Assembly: GCA_016210705.1 (NCBI GenBank)
Contig: JACQTR010000073.1
Span: 1 to 24,151, forward strand
DNA from: Chloroflexota bacterium
Lineage (GTDB): Bacteria > Chloroflexota > Dehalococcoidia > JACQTR01
Direction of reading: 5' to 3'
DNA length: 24,151 bases
The position numbers and the translations under genes were made by a program. The notes below the pieces were generated by a model, which saw only the letters and a program-made list of their open reading frames with translations, did not search any database and was not told the origin of the DNA. This document shows, piece after piece, positions 8,793-14,543 of the stretch (the stretch's first letter is position 1; each line of letters begins with the position of its first letter).

Positions 8793-10801
8793 CTTTTTTT
8801 CCTCACTAATGCTTCGGCTCGCTGAACCACATGGTCCACGTTGTACCCCAACTTATCATAAACTATTGCCCCGGGAGCTGAAGCACCGAAGCGGTTTATT
8901 CCAATAACATCACCATCTTCGCCCACGTACTCCCGCCAGCCCTGAGTGACTCCCGCCTCTACCGCCAGCTTGGGCACATCAGGAGGCAGCAATTCGGCGC
9001 GATAATCCTCAGGCTGAGCATTGAAGAGCTCCCATGAAGGCATGGAAATCACTTCTGTGTGGATGTTGTTACGTTCCAATGCCTCTTGGGCCGCTAGAGC
9101 GAGATGCACTTCCGAGCCAGTGGCAATTATGATAATGTCAGGGCGTCCGCCTTCGGCTTTGGCAAGAACATAAGCCCCTTTGGAGACGCCTTGAGCAATA
9201 GGGTAGCGGCCTGGGTCGAGAACAGGAATCTTTTGCCGGGTTAAGGCCAAGGCAATAGGGCCATCACGGTATTGGACAGCTAATCGCCAGGCTTCCACGG
9301 CCTCATTGGCATCGGCTGGTCTTATTAGAGTAAGGCCGGGGATAGCCCGCAGGCTCATAAGATGCTCTACGGGTTGGTGGGTAGGACCATCTTCTCCCAG
9401 GGCAATGCTATCGTGTGTGAAGACAAAGATGGAGTGTATCCGCATCAGCGCTGCCAATCTGATGGCAGGACGCATGTAGTCGGAGAAGGTAAGGAAGGTG
9501 GCACCGTAGGCCATTACACCGCCATGGAGGGTCATTCCATTAACAACTCCCCCCATAGCGTGCTCACGAACACCAAAGTGGATGTTGTGCCCGCAAGCTT
9601 CATCGAAGCCAAAGTCTCCGTATCCTATGAGAAGGGTCTTGGTGGAAGGAGCCAGGTCGGCGGAGCCTCCGATAAAGGTGGAAAGATGCTTAGCTAGAGC
9701 ATTCATTGCTTTTCCCGAGGCCTCTCTGGTAGCTTTGGGGCCCTGGTCTGGATGAAAGCTGGGCAGTTCCGCATCCCAACTAGGAGGAAGTACGCCTGCA
9801 ATTACCCGATCCAGAAGCTCGGCCATTTCGGGATAATCTAGGCGATACCGCTCAAGTTGGGAGTTCCATTCATCTTCAAGTTGAGCGCCTCGCTTGAGGG
9901 CCCGCCGGAAGTGAGCAAGTGCCGTATCAGGCACATAAAAAGTGGGCTCTAAAGGCCAGTTCAGGGCTTCTTTTGTGGCCGAAACGGCCTCTGGCCCCAG
10001 GGGTTCGCCGTGGGCCTCAGCCGTATCTTGTTTGGGACTGGCGTACCCGATATGAGTCCTTATGATAATTATGGAAGGCCGCTCCTGTTCCGCATGGGCA
10101 ACTCGAATAGCTTCCTCGATTGCAGCTAGGTCGTTGCCATCGGATACCCACAGAACCCGCCAGCCGTAGGCCTCAAAGCGACCCTCTACAGCCTCGGTAA
10201 AGGCTAAATCAGTTTCTCCCTCTATGGAGATGTGGTTGTCATCGTAGAGGTAGATAAGCTTATTAAGTTTAAGGGTGCCCGCCAGAGAGGCAGCTTCTGA
10301 GGAAACCCCCTCCATCAGGTCGCCATCCGATACGATGGCGTAAGTGTGATGATCGATAATAGGTAATCCGGGTCGGTTGAAGTAGCCAGCCAAGAAGCGC
10401 TCGGCAATAGCCATTCCTACTCCCATGGCAAAACCCTGTCCTAGCGGCCCGGTAGTAGCCTCAACACCAGGAGCTAGGCCGTACTCAGGGTGACCAGGTG
10501 TCTTGCTTCCCCATTGCCGGAAGCGTTTGAGTTCATCTATGGGGAGATCGTACCCATAAAGGTGAAGCAGTGAATAAAGAAGAGCAGAGGCGTGACCGGC
10601 GGAAAGAATAAATCGGTCGCGGTTGAACCAGTTTGGGTTGTTAGGGTTGTGTCGCAAAAAAAGGTCCCAAAGCACGTAGGCCATCGGCGCTGCCCCTAAA
10701 GGAGTGCCTGGATGGCCGGATTTGGCCTTTTCTACAGCATCAACGGCCAGAAAACGTATGGTGTTTATACACAATTGATCAAGGTTTTCGGCAGAAGTCA
10801 T
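8789..10801 (-). CDS. tkt: Transketolase
   Basis: This thiamine-diphosphate enzyme transfers two-carbon units between sugar phosphates. At 670 aa it has the full family length. Visible are SGHPGTPLGAAP near the N-terminus, the ThDP-binding GDLMEGVSSEA region ending near DDNHISIEG, and the pyrimidine-domain stretch HDSIALGEDGPTHQPVEHL. The frame is open from 10864. The ATG at 10801 is preferred because GGAG lies 6 nt upstream and the protein then begins at the usual distance from the first conserved helix; ATG at 10813 is the alternative. It is the first gene of the operon, about 200 nt after the predicted transcription start, and overlaps rpiB by 4 bp. Confidence 0.93.
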   Translation of the reverse strand: MTSAENLDQLCINTIRFLAVDAVEKAKSGHPGTPLGAAPMAYVLWDLFLRHNPNNPNWFNRDRFILSAGHASALLYSLLHLYGYDLPIDELKRFRQWGSKTPGHPEYGLAPGVEATTGPLGQGFAMGVGMAIAERFLAGYFNRPGLPIIDHHTYAIVSDGDLMEGVSSEAASLAGTLKLNKLIYLYDDNHISIEGETDLAFTEAVEGRFEAYGWRVLWVSDGNDLAAIEEAIRVAHAEQERPSIIIIRTHIGYASPKQDTAEAHGEPLGPEAVSATKEALNWPLEPTFYVPDTALAHFRRALKRGAQLEDEWNSQLERYRLDYPEMAELLDRVIAGVLPPSWDAELPSFHPDQGPKATREASGKAMNALAKHLSTFIGGSADLAPSTKTLLIGYGDFGFDEACGHNIHFGVREHAMGGVVNGMTLHGGVMAYGATFLTFSDYMRPAIRLAALMRIHSIFVFTHDSIALGEDGPTHQPVEHLMSLRAIPGLTLIRPADANEAVEAWRLAVQYRDGPIALALTRQKIPVLDPGRYPIAQGVSKGAYVLAKAEGGRPDIIIIATGSEVHLALAAQEALERNNIHTEVISMPSWELFNAQPEDYRAELLPPDVPKLAVEAGVTQGWREYVGEDGDVIGINRFGASAPGAIVYDKLGYNVDHVVQRAEALVRKKR

Positions 10802-10838
10802 ATTGTGCTCCATAAATTTAGCACGATAGGACAAAATG

Positions 10839-10865
10839 CGTGGGTGATAAAAGGTCACACCCACG
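10839..10865 (-). promoter_or_regulatory. Strong hairpin in the leader of the pentose phosphate operon
   Basis: Eight perfect base pairs (cgtgggtg at 10839-10846 with cacccacg at 10858-10865) enclose an 11-nt loop, about 40 nt upstream of the tkt start codon. Read in the minus direction, a short T-run (cattttg) follows, so it could be a weak attenuator, an RNA-stability element or a protein-binding site. I do not recognise a riboswitch class. The rest of 10866-11010 holds only an AT-rich 10-bp palindrome (attagctaat). Confidence 0.5.
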
Positions 10866-11010
10866 GGTTCTTAGATGGCGAAAAATGTCCTTCTTTTAAG
10901 CTTTTTTGAGGATTCCGTGAAACGGATGATATTAGCTAATTAGATGATTTGCGTTCTCATCCGGCACCTTAAGCCAAAAGGAAGAACTACTGGGTATGAC
11001 TACAAAGCGA

Positions 11011-11038
11011 ATTATAAGATGAAAATTGCTTTTGTCAA
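11011..11038 (-). promoter_or_regulatory. Promoter of the pentose phosphate operon
   Basis: On the minus strand there is a perfect TTGACA (11033-11038), a 16-bp spacer and a perfect TATAAT (11011-11016). Transcription would start near 11004 and give a leader of about 200 nt before tkt. It lies downstream of the tRNA-Arg gene on the same strand, so it serves tkt and not the tRNAs. Confidence 0.85.
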
Positions 11039-11090
11039 GGGCAACTCGCCAGTACAATTGGGCCTTTTTAGCCCTTCATCTCGTAAAAGA

Positions 11091-11167
11091 TGGCGCGCCC
11101 GGAGGGATTCGAACCCCCGACCCTCGGTTCCGAAGACCGATGCTCTTGTCCGCTGAGCTACGAGCGC
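11091..11167 (-). tRNA. tRNA-Arg (anticodon TCG)
   Basis: A full cloverleaf reads on the minus strand. The acceptor is GCGCTCG/CGGGCGC with one T-G pair, the D-arm is GCTC/GAGC, and the anticodon stem TCGGT/ACCGA holds loop CTTCGGA, giving anticodon TCG. The T-arm has the TTCGAAT loop, the discriminator is G, and CCA is encoded. It starts one base after the encoded CCA of tRNA-His, so the two share a transcript. Confidence 0.95.
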
Positions 11168-11168
11168 G

Positions 11169-11246
11169 TGGGGTGAGCGGAGGGATTCGAACCCTCGATC
11201 TCCAGGGCCACAACCTGGCGCCTTAAACCCCTCGGCTACGCTCACC
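11169..11246 (-). tRNA. tRNA-His (anticodon GTG)
   Basis: The cloverleaf reads on the minus strand with acceptor GTGAGCG/CGCTCAC, anticodon loop TTGTGGC (anticodon GTG) and T-loop TTCGAAT. An extra G at the 5' end (G-1) faces discriminator C, the identity element special to tRNA-His, which supports the assignment independently of the anticodon. CCA is encoded. It is the first of the tandem His-Arg pair. Confidence 0.95.
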
Positions 11247-11277
11247 ACGAAAGAGAGAAAACCCCAGGGAGCATTTT

Positions 11278-11307
11278 AGTCTAGCATGGCTGAGGGAAGA
11301 GGGTCAA
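11278..11307 (-). promoter_or_regulatory. Probable promoter of the tRNA-His/tRNA-Arg pair
   Basis: Minus-strand TTGACC (11302-11307), an 18-bp spacer and TAGACT (11278-11283) lie about 30 bp upstream of tRNA-His. The -35 box overlaps the stop codon of the HD-GYP gene. The -10 is imperfect. Confidence 0.5.
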
Positions 11308-12260
11308 GGCAAGCCCCACCCGCCATCCTCAGCTAGGGCAACAAAAGCAAGGACGAGGACAGGGTCGAGTTGTTTCCCCTTCACCCGTTCCAGTTCCTGA
11401 AGAGCTTGGGCCAGAGTCAGACGAGAGCGATAGGGCCGGTCGCTGGTAATAGCGTCGAAAGAATCGGCCACAGCCAAGATCCTAGCCCCCAGGGAAATGG
11501 CTGCGCCCACCAGACCATCGGGGTAACCCGTACCATCGTAACGTTCGTGGTGATGCCGGATCATATCTAAAACTTGGCCATCTCTACCCAAGGGTTGCAC
11601 TATCCTCTCCCCTAGTAGAGGATGCCTCTTCATCTTTTCCCACTCTGTGGATGTTAGAGGCCCCTTTTTAAGGAGAATGGATTCTTCAATGCCAATCTTG
11701 CCCACATCGTGGAGCACGGCGGCTCGCCTTAGACATTTCTCTTGGTAGGGTGAAAGCCCCAGCTTTTGAGCAAAGGAAGTGGCATACAGGACAACCCTCT
11801 CGACATGCCCCTTTGTATAAAGATCTTTGGCCTCAATGGCATTGGCCAAAACCACCAAAAGCCTTTCCATGTCTATTAGCTCTTCGTTGAGGCGTTTAGC
11901 CTTAACTAATGAGCCTACTCGGGCCAAAAGCTCCCCCTGGTGAACCGGCTTGGTCAGGACATCGTCGCATCCCGCCTCCAGGGCCCTTACCTTATCCTTC
12001 ATTCCGTCAGAGGAGACCAAAATGATAACGGGAATGAGCCTAGTAGCCTCTTGGTTCTTCAACTGTGCACACACCTCGCAACCTGTTAACCAGGTCATCC
12101 TATCGTCGAGGATAATAAGATCAGGGAGTTCGGTTGACACCTTGTCTAAAGCCTCTTGACCATTGGCAGCCGTGACCACATCATAGCCAGCCACTCGGAG
12201 CATGGCGGAAAGAAGCTCACGGTTATGAGCTACATCGTCAACAACTAGAATCTTAGCCAT
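11304..12260 (-). CDS. Response regulator with REC and HD-GYP domains (probable cyclic-di-GMP phosphodiesterase)
   Basis: This is a cytoplasmic signalling protein of 318 aa. Residues 1-120 are a receiver domain with the acidic pair Asp8-Asp9, phospho-acceptor Asp52 and Lys104 in LTKP. Residues ~133-318 are an HD-GYP domain with HD at 184-185, RHP at 212-214 and the HHHERYDGTGYPDG block at 236-249. The family hydrolyses cyclic di-GMP, with the receiver controlling activity by phosphorylation. No partner kinase is in the window. The start is uncertain. ATG at 12260 gives the usual MAKILVVDD beginning but lacks a strong Shine-Dalgarno; a TTG three codons upstream (12269) has GAGG 5 nt before it and would add three residues. 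It lies between two tRNA loci and is probably monocistronic. Confidence 0.88.
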   Translation of the reverse strand: MAKILVVDDVAHNRELLSAMLRVAGYDVVTAANGQEALDKVSTELPDLIILDDRMTWLTGCEVCAQLKNQEATRLIPVIILVSSDGMKDKVRALEAGCDDVLTKPVHQGELLARVGSLVKAKRLNEELIDMERLLVVLANAIEAKDLYTKGHVERVVLYATSFAQKLGLSPYQEKCLRRAAVLHDVGKIGIEESILLKKGPLTSTEWEKMKRHPLLGERIVQPLGRDGQVLDMIRHHHERYDGTGYPDGLVGAAISLGARILAVADSFDAITSDRPYRSRLTLAQALQELERVKGKQLDPVLVLAFVALAEDGGWGLP

Positions 12261-12281
12261 TTCCAACAAGGAAGCCTCAAA

Positions 12282-12587
12282 CTAAAATAAAATTGGCTGG
12301 GGAAGGAGGATTCGAACCCCCGCATACGGATCCAGAGTCCGCTGTCCTACCGCTAGACGATTCCCCAGCGCAGGACGATTATAGCTATTTGGCACCGTTA
12401 CGTCAAAGCTATCAGGCTTAGGGTTGCTTACCAATTGGCCCATTTTGCTTACCACTTTTTGACTAGCAGGACGCTTACCATGCTTGATTTGTGATAGGTA
12501 GGAGTGACTTACGCCCAATTCCTTAGCTAGTTGTCTTAGAGATTTCTGGTTCATTTCTTGCCGCTTTCTGTTTTCTTTTCCTAACAT
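12282..12587 (-). CDS. XRE-type helix-turn-helix protein reading into tRNA-Gln; N-terminal part of a probable XRE-integrase fusion
   Basis: The N-terminal half is a clear XRE/HTH_3 DNA-binding domain: SLRQLAKELGVSHSYLSQIK followed by HGKRPASQKV. After about residue 60 the frame runs through the tRNA promoter and then through the tRNA itself, so the last ~28 residues are translated tRNA and end at a stop beyond it. Residues up to Asp86 are shared with the repeat copy beside the integrase, in the same phase. In the excised form this frame would continue directly into the recombinase. In the integrated form it encodes a short HTH protein with a tRNA-derived tail, perhaps a repressor. The start is uncertain: ATG at 12587, or ATG at 12554 closer to the HTH; neither has a good Shine-Dalgarno and both overlap the excisionase gene. 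Confidence 0.7.
   Translation of the reverse strand: MLGKENRKRQEMNQKSLRQLAKELGVSHSYLSQIKHGKRPASQKVVSKMGQLVSNPKPDSFDVTVPNSYNRPALGNRLAVGQRTLDPYAGVRILLPQPILF
12294..12367 (-). tRNA. tRNA-Gln (anticodon CTG), 5' part supplied by an integrated element
   Basis: The cloverleaf is intact on the minus strand: acceptor TGGGGAA/TTCCCCA, anticodon stem GCGGA/TCCGT with loop CTCTGGA (anticodon CTG), T-loop TTCGAAT, discriminator G and encoded CCA. Its first 38 bases plus 3 bp upstream are repeated exactly at 14446-14486. The gene is therefore a hybrid, with its 3' part in the original place and its 5' part and promoter brought by the element. Before insertion it would have stood about 60 bp after gltX. 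Confidence 0.95.
12330..12370. repeat. Attachment-site copy within tRNA-Gln (proximal)
   Basis: These 41 bp are identical to 14446-14486. They cover the tRNA from 3 bp before its 5' end to just past the anticodon loop. Bases on either side differ from the other copy. Crossover took place somewhere inside this identity. Confidence 0.9.
12378..12406 (-). promoter_or_regulatory. Element-supplied promoter of tRNA-Gln
   Basis: Minus-strand TTGACG (12401-12406), a 17-bp spacer and perfect TATAAT (12378-12383). The -10 lies 11 bp from the tRNA 5' end, the same distance as the native promoter from the remnant at the other end of the element. In the excised circle it would point through the attachment site at the integrase. 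It also lies within the XRE reading frame. Confidence 0.8.
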
Positions 12588-12714
12588 AGTCTAGGCTGAG
12601 CACTACCCAGTCATGCCCCAGTTTTTTGCCCTCTATTTCACCCCTTGCAAGCAATAACCTTAGATGCCTCTCGGATAAGCCTAGTTTGGATGCAGCTTCT
12701 TTGACACTGTACAT
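12523..12714 (-). CDS. Small excisionase-like helix-turn-helix protein
   Basis: This is a 63-aa protein with the MerR/excisionase-type winged HTH pattern: YSVKEAASKLGLSERHLRLL, then the wing-like GEIEGKKLGHDWVV, and a basic tail RKRKQKAA. Proteins of this type bind DNA and often act as recombination directionality factors (Xis) or as small regulators. Being the first gene after the element's operator-bearing promoter and next to a recombinase gene, Xis is the likeliest role. The frame is open to 12768, but that extension covers the promoter, so the ATG at 12714 is chosen; no clear Shine-Dalgarno is visible, and transcription may start close to the ATG. It overlaps the XRE gene. Confidence 0.72.
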   Translation of the reverse strand: MYSVKEAASKLGLSERHLRLLLARGEIEGKKLGHDWVVLSLDYVRKRKQKAARNEPEISKTTS

Positions 12715-12720
12715 GATGCA

Positions 12721-12749
12721 AATATAACCGATAGCGGTTATAAAGTCAA
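12721..12749 (-). promoter_or_regulatory. Promoter of the xis-xre operon with a palindromic operator
   Basis: Minus-strand TTGACT (12744-12749), a 17-bp spacer and TATATT (12721-12726). A perfect 8-bp inverted repeat, TATAACCG-4 bp-CGGTTATA (12723-12742), fills the spacer and covers part of the -10, so a bound dimer would block polymerase. The XRE protein is the obvious candidate ligand. A second, smaller inverted repeat (ctatc-gta-gatag, 12753-12765) lies just upstream. The -10 is only 7 bp from the ATG, so the mRNA may be leaderless or nearly so. Confidence 0.75.
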
Positions 12750-12795
12750 CACCTATCGTAGATAGCAATTCAAAGTTGGCTTTGGAGCTTGATTC

Positions 12796-12822
12796 GGGAA
12801 GTAGCCTAAAATGGCTATTCCC
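12796..12822. repeat. Hairpin-forming inverted repeat between divergent element genes
   Basis: The sequence gggaagtagcc (12796-12806) pairs with ggctattccc (12813-12822) with one bulged base and a 6-nt loop (taaaat). It lies between the xis-like promoter and the lipoprotein gene. No T-run follows on either strand, so a regulatory or recombinase/Xis-binding site is at least as likely as a terminator. Confidence 0.4.
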
Positions 12823-12887
12823 AAACGCAGGTTTAAGTGATACTATGACCTGGAAAATGGTAGGGGAGATGAAGCGTTGAAACGTAT

Positions 12888-13397
12888 ATGAAGACTACTT
12901 CTAAGGTAGGATTTTACATTGCTTTGATTATCGCTTTTACTCTTATTGTGGGTGCATGTTCTGGCGAAAGTGAGAGAAAATACAAACAGCGGAGTGAAAA
13001 CGAGTATAAAGCTGTCTTTGGGAAAGCGGCTTCGGAGATAAGCCAAGCGGGTTATCCTTTGGCAAGGGCTATGACAGCTTTTGCTGAGTGCAAGACAGAA
13101 AGTGAGTGCTCAGATTCGGCTCAGAAGTTCGTGATAGAAGCCTCGAAATATCTTGACCTTTTGGAGTCGAAAACCGCAACCCTTTCGGGGCTTACTCCAC
13201 CTGTGGCATTTGAGCGACTACATACCATATATCTTGAGCAGATGCAGAAGCGTGAAGAAGGCATGCGCCTTTATATACAATGCGCCCAAACTTTGAGACA
13301 AGCTACGTGTGATGCGGCTGATAAAGCATGGGCTGAACAGCAGGCTATGCTTACACCGTTTTTGGACGAGATAGAGCGGCTTGGAACTGGGCGCTGA
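12888..13397 (+). CDS. Small lipoprotein, cargo of the element
   Basis: A 169-aa protein of unknown function. The N-terminus is a lipoprotein signal: basic residues, a hydrophobic stretch (8-22) and lipobox VGAC with Cys24 as the lipidated residue, followed by SGESE. The mature part is mostly polar and helix-rich with four further cysteines in two close pairs (AECKTESECS and QCAQTLRQATC), which could form disulfides outside the membrane. It is the only gene of the element on the plus strand. I see no homology that gives a function; immunity, surface exclusion or a stress role are all unproven. There is no strong Shine-Dalgarno before the ATG, and the best upstream promoter match (TTCCCA, 17 bp, TACTAT, about 12818-12846) is weak. 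Between it and the integrase (13398-13632) I see only a GCCT-TTCG-AGGC hairpin and no gene. Confidence 0.7.
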   Translation: MKTTSKVGFYIALIIAFTLIVGACSGESERKYKQRSENEYKAVFGKAASEISQAGYPLARAMTAFAECKTESECSDSAQKFVIEASKYLDLLESKTATLSGLTPPVAFERLHTIYLEQMQKREEGMRLYIQCAQTLRQATCDAADKAWAEQQAMLTPFLDEIERLGTGR

Positions 13398-13632
13398 TGG
13401 GTGGGGAGAGTTTTATAGTGCTAAGTTTGGCGTTGGGGGATAAACAGCCTTTCGAGGCGCAGCCAATTTTGACGACATGGTTGACACTGTAGGACTGAGA
13501 ACGCCTTAATCCGCCAAAGCGACCGCCAATCTTACTCGTAAAATGTCTGTGTATTATCTGCCCCCCGCTCAATGCTGAGGTGGGAATAGGTGTTCAGTTA
13601 ACTGCGCCGATATAATGCAATATGGCTTTGAG

Positions 13633-14427
13633 CTATCTTAGCAGTGCTCTATAGTGCTTCACGCTATCCTCAAACTTGACCGACCGTGTATATCTCAAAA
13701 CCATGTCAAGGCTTTCCCAGCCCCCTAGTCGCATGATATGTTCAATGTCCATTCCAGCACGGTGAAGGTTAGAAGCAAAGGTTCTCCTGAAAGTATGAGG
13801 GTTACAAGGCAATCCAGTCTCTTGCTTTAGCCTCTTAAGCATAGAGACAATACCCCAAGCCTTCATATGCCAGATATTCTCCCCAGTGCCGTTTTGGTCA
13901 ACAATCTCTCTAAGCAACTTAGCAGTCCTTTCGGTGAAGACAGCCTTTCTTTGCTTGTTCCCCTTTCCCCAGATGGTTACAGTGTAGTTTAGCCAATCAA
14001 TGTTACGTGCCTCTATGCCAGCCAGTTCGCTCAGCCTCATGCCTGAATCGGTAAACAGGGAAATAATCGCTTTGTCTTTCAGGTTTTCGGCTTGCCCAAC
14101 AAGGTAGCTAACCTCTTCATTCGTTAGTGACGGTAGTATCTGCTTTTCGACTTTCGGTGCTTCAACAAGTAAGATCGGATTATCCTGTAGATTGAGCTTG
14201 AACCCTGATTTTGGTGAGTACAACCAGTTGTAAAATACCCTTAGCGCCCTGAAATAGGCGTGCTTACCACCGTTGCTACATTGTAGGAAATCCAGGAAAC
14301 GAGCTATGTCTTGACCACTGGTATTGAGGCCGATGACAGGGCTAGAGTGCCTAAGGTAGCCTTCGTAGAACTTTAGAGTCTTTCGAGAAAGTCCTTGCCT
14401 TCGAGATTTTAGGAAAATGCTTACCAA
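13633..14427 (-). CDS. Tyrosine recombinase (integrase); C-terminal part of a probable split XRE-integrase gene
   Basis: This site-specific recombinase should move the element in and out of tRNA-Gln. It has the SAM-like core-binding domain (about residues 1-85, with RQGLSRKTLKFY) and the catalytic domain with Arg131 (GMRLSEL), Lys156 (WGKGNK), His211-x-x-Arg214 (HTFRRTFA), Trp237 (GGW) and nucleophile Tyr246 (RYTRS), so all catalytic residues are present. The only plausible start in the integrated state is a TTG at 14427 with no Shine-Dalgarno, inside the first helix of the core domain. The frame stays open upstream through the 41-bp repeat as far as a TAA formed by the promoter -10, without ATG or GTG. 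The residues encoded there (IAPSREL and so on) look like genuine protein. In the circle the frame would join that of the XRE protein, for about 345-356 aa in total. Confidence 0.85.
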   Translation of the reverse strand: MVSIFLKSRRQGLSRKTLKFYEGYLRHSSPVIGLNTSGQDIARFLDFLQCSNGGKHAYFRALRVFYNWLYSPKSGFKLNLQDNPILLVEAPKVEKQILPSLTNEEVSYLVGQAENLKDKAIISLFTDSGMRLSELAGIEARNIDWLNYTVTIWGKGNKQRKAVFTERTAKLLREIVDQNGTGENIWHMKAWGIVSMLKRLKQETGLPCNPHTFRRTFASNLHRAGMDIEHIMRLGGWESLDMVLRYTRSVKFEDSVKHYRALLR

Positions 14428-14445
14428 TTCACGGCTAGGAGCAAT

Positions 14446-14486
14446 ATCCAGAGTCCGCTGTCCTACCGCTAGACGATTCCCCAGCG
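14446..14486. repeat. Attachment-site copy with tRNA-Gln 5' remnant (distal)
   Basis: This 41-bp copy is identical to 12330-12370. Bases 14446-14483 are the first 38 nt of tRNA-Gln on the minus strand. It has no 3' half, so it cannot give a tRNA. It marks the original start of the gene just downstream of gltX. Confidence 0.9.
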
Positions 14487-14493
14487 TAGCCCT

Positions 14494-14523
14494 ATTTTAG
14501 CAAAAGTGGCCAATTTCTGGCAA
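14494..14523 (-). promoter_or_regulatory. Native tRNA-Gln promoter, now upstream of the tRNA remnant and integrase
   Basis: Minus-strand TTGCCA (14518-14523), an 18-bp spacer and TAAAAT (14494-14499) lie between the gltX stop and the remnant, with the -10 11 bp from the remnant's 5' end. After insertion it transcribes the half tRNA and then the integrase gene. Confidence 0.6.
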
Positions 14524-14543
14524 TCAGAGCCCCTAGGCCTATT

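Larger units (their letters stand above)
12330..14486. mobile_element. Mini integrative element in tRNA-Gln, with a gene split at its attachment site
   Basis: A perfect 41-bp direct repeat (12330-12370 and 14446-14486) bounds about 2.1 kb, with a tyrosine recombinase next to the distal repeat and an intact tRNA at the proximal one. Contents are an excisionase-like HTH protein, an XRE HTH protein that reads into the repeat, a lipoprotein on the opposite strand and the integrase. There are no replication, capsid or transfer genes, so it is either a minimal self-integrating cassette or relies on a helper. Excision would join the XRE and integrase frames into one. The 5' half of the tRNA, not the commoner 3' end, is the duplicated part, so the element has to supply a promoter. 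Confidence 0.85.

Noticed and set aside
11012..11248. Frames on both strands across the tRNA-His/tRNA-Arg pair
   Set aside because: They are translations of the tRNA genes and spacer, with products typical of spurious tRNA-derived proteins.
13447..13458. GCCT-TTCG-AGGC hairpin as terminator of the lipoprotein gene
   Set aside because: The stem has only 4 bp and no T-run follows directly; too weak to list as a terminator.
13351..13572. Minus-strand frame of 73 codons between the lipoprotein and the integrase
   Set aside because: It overlaps the end of the lipoprotein gene, has low-complexity basic composition and no ribosome site; taken as chance.
14446..14483. Second tRNA-Gln gene
   Set aside because: Only the 5' half is present; it lacks the T-arm and acceptor 3' strand, so it is an attachment-site remnant.
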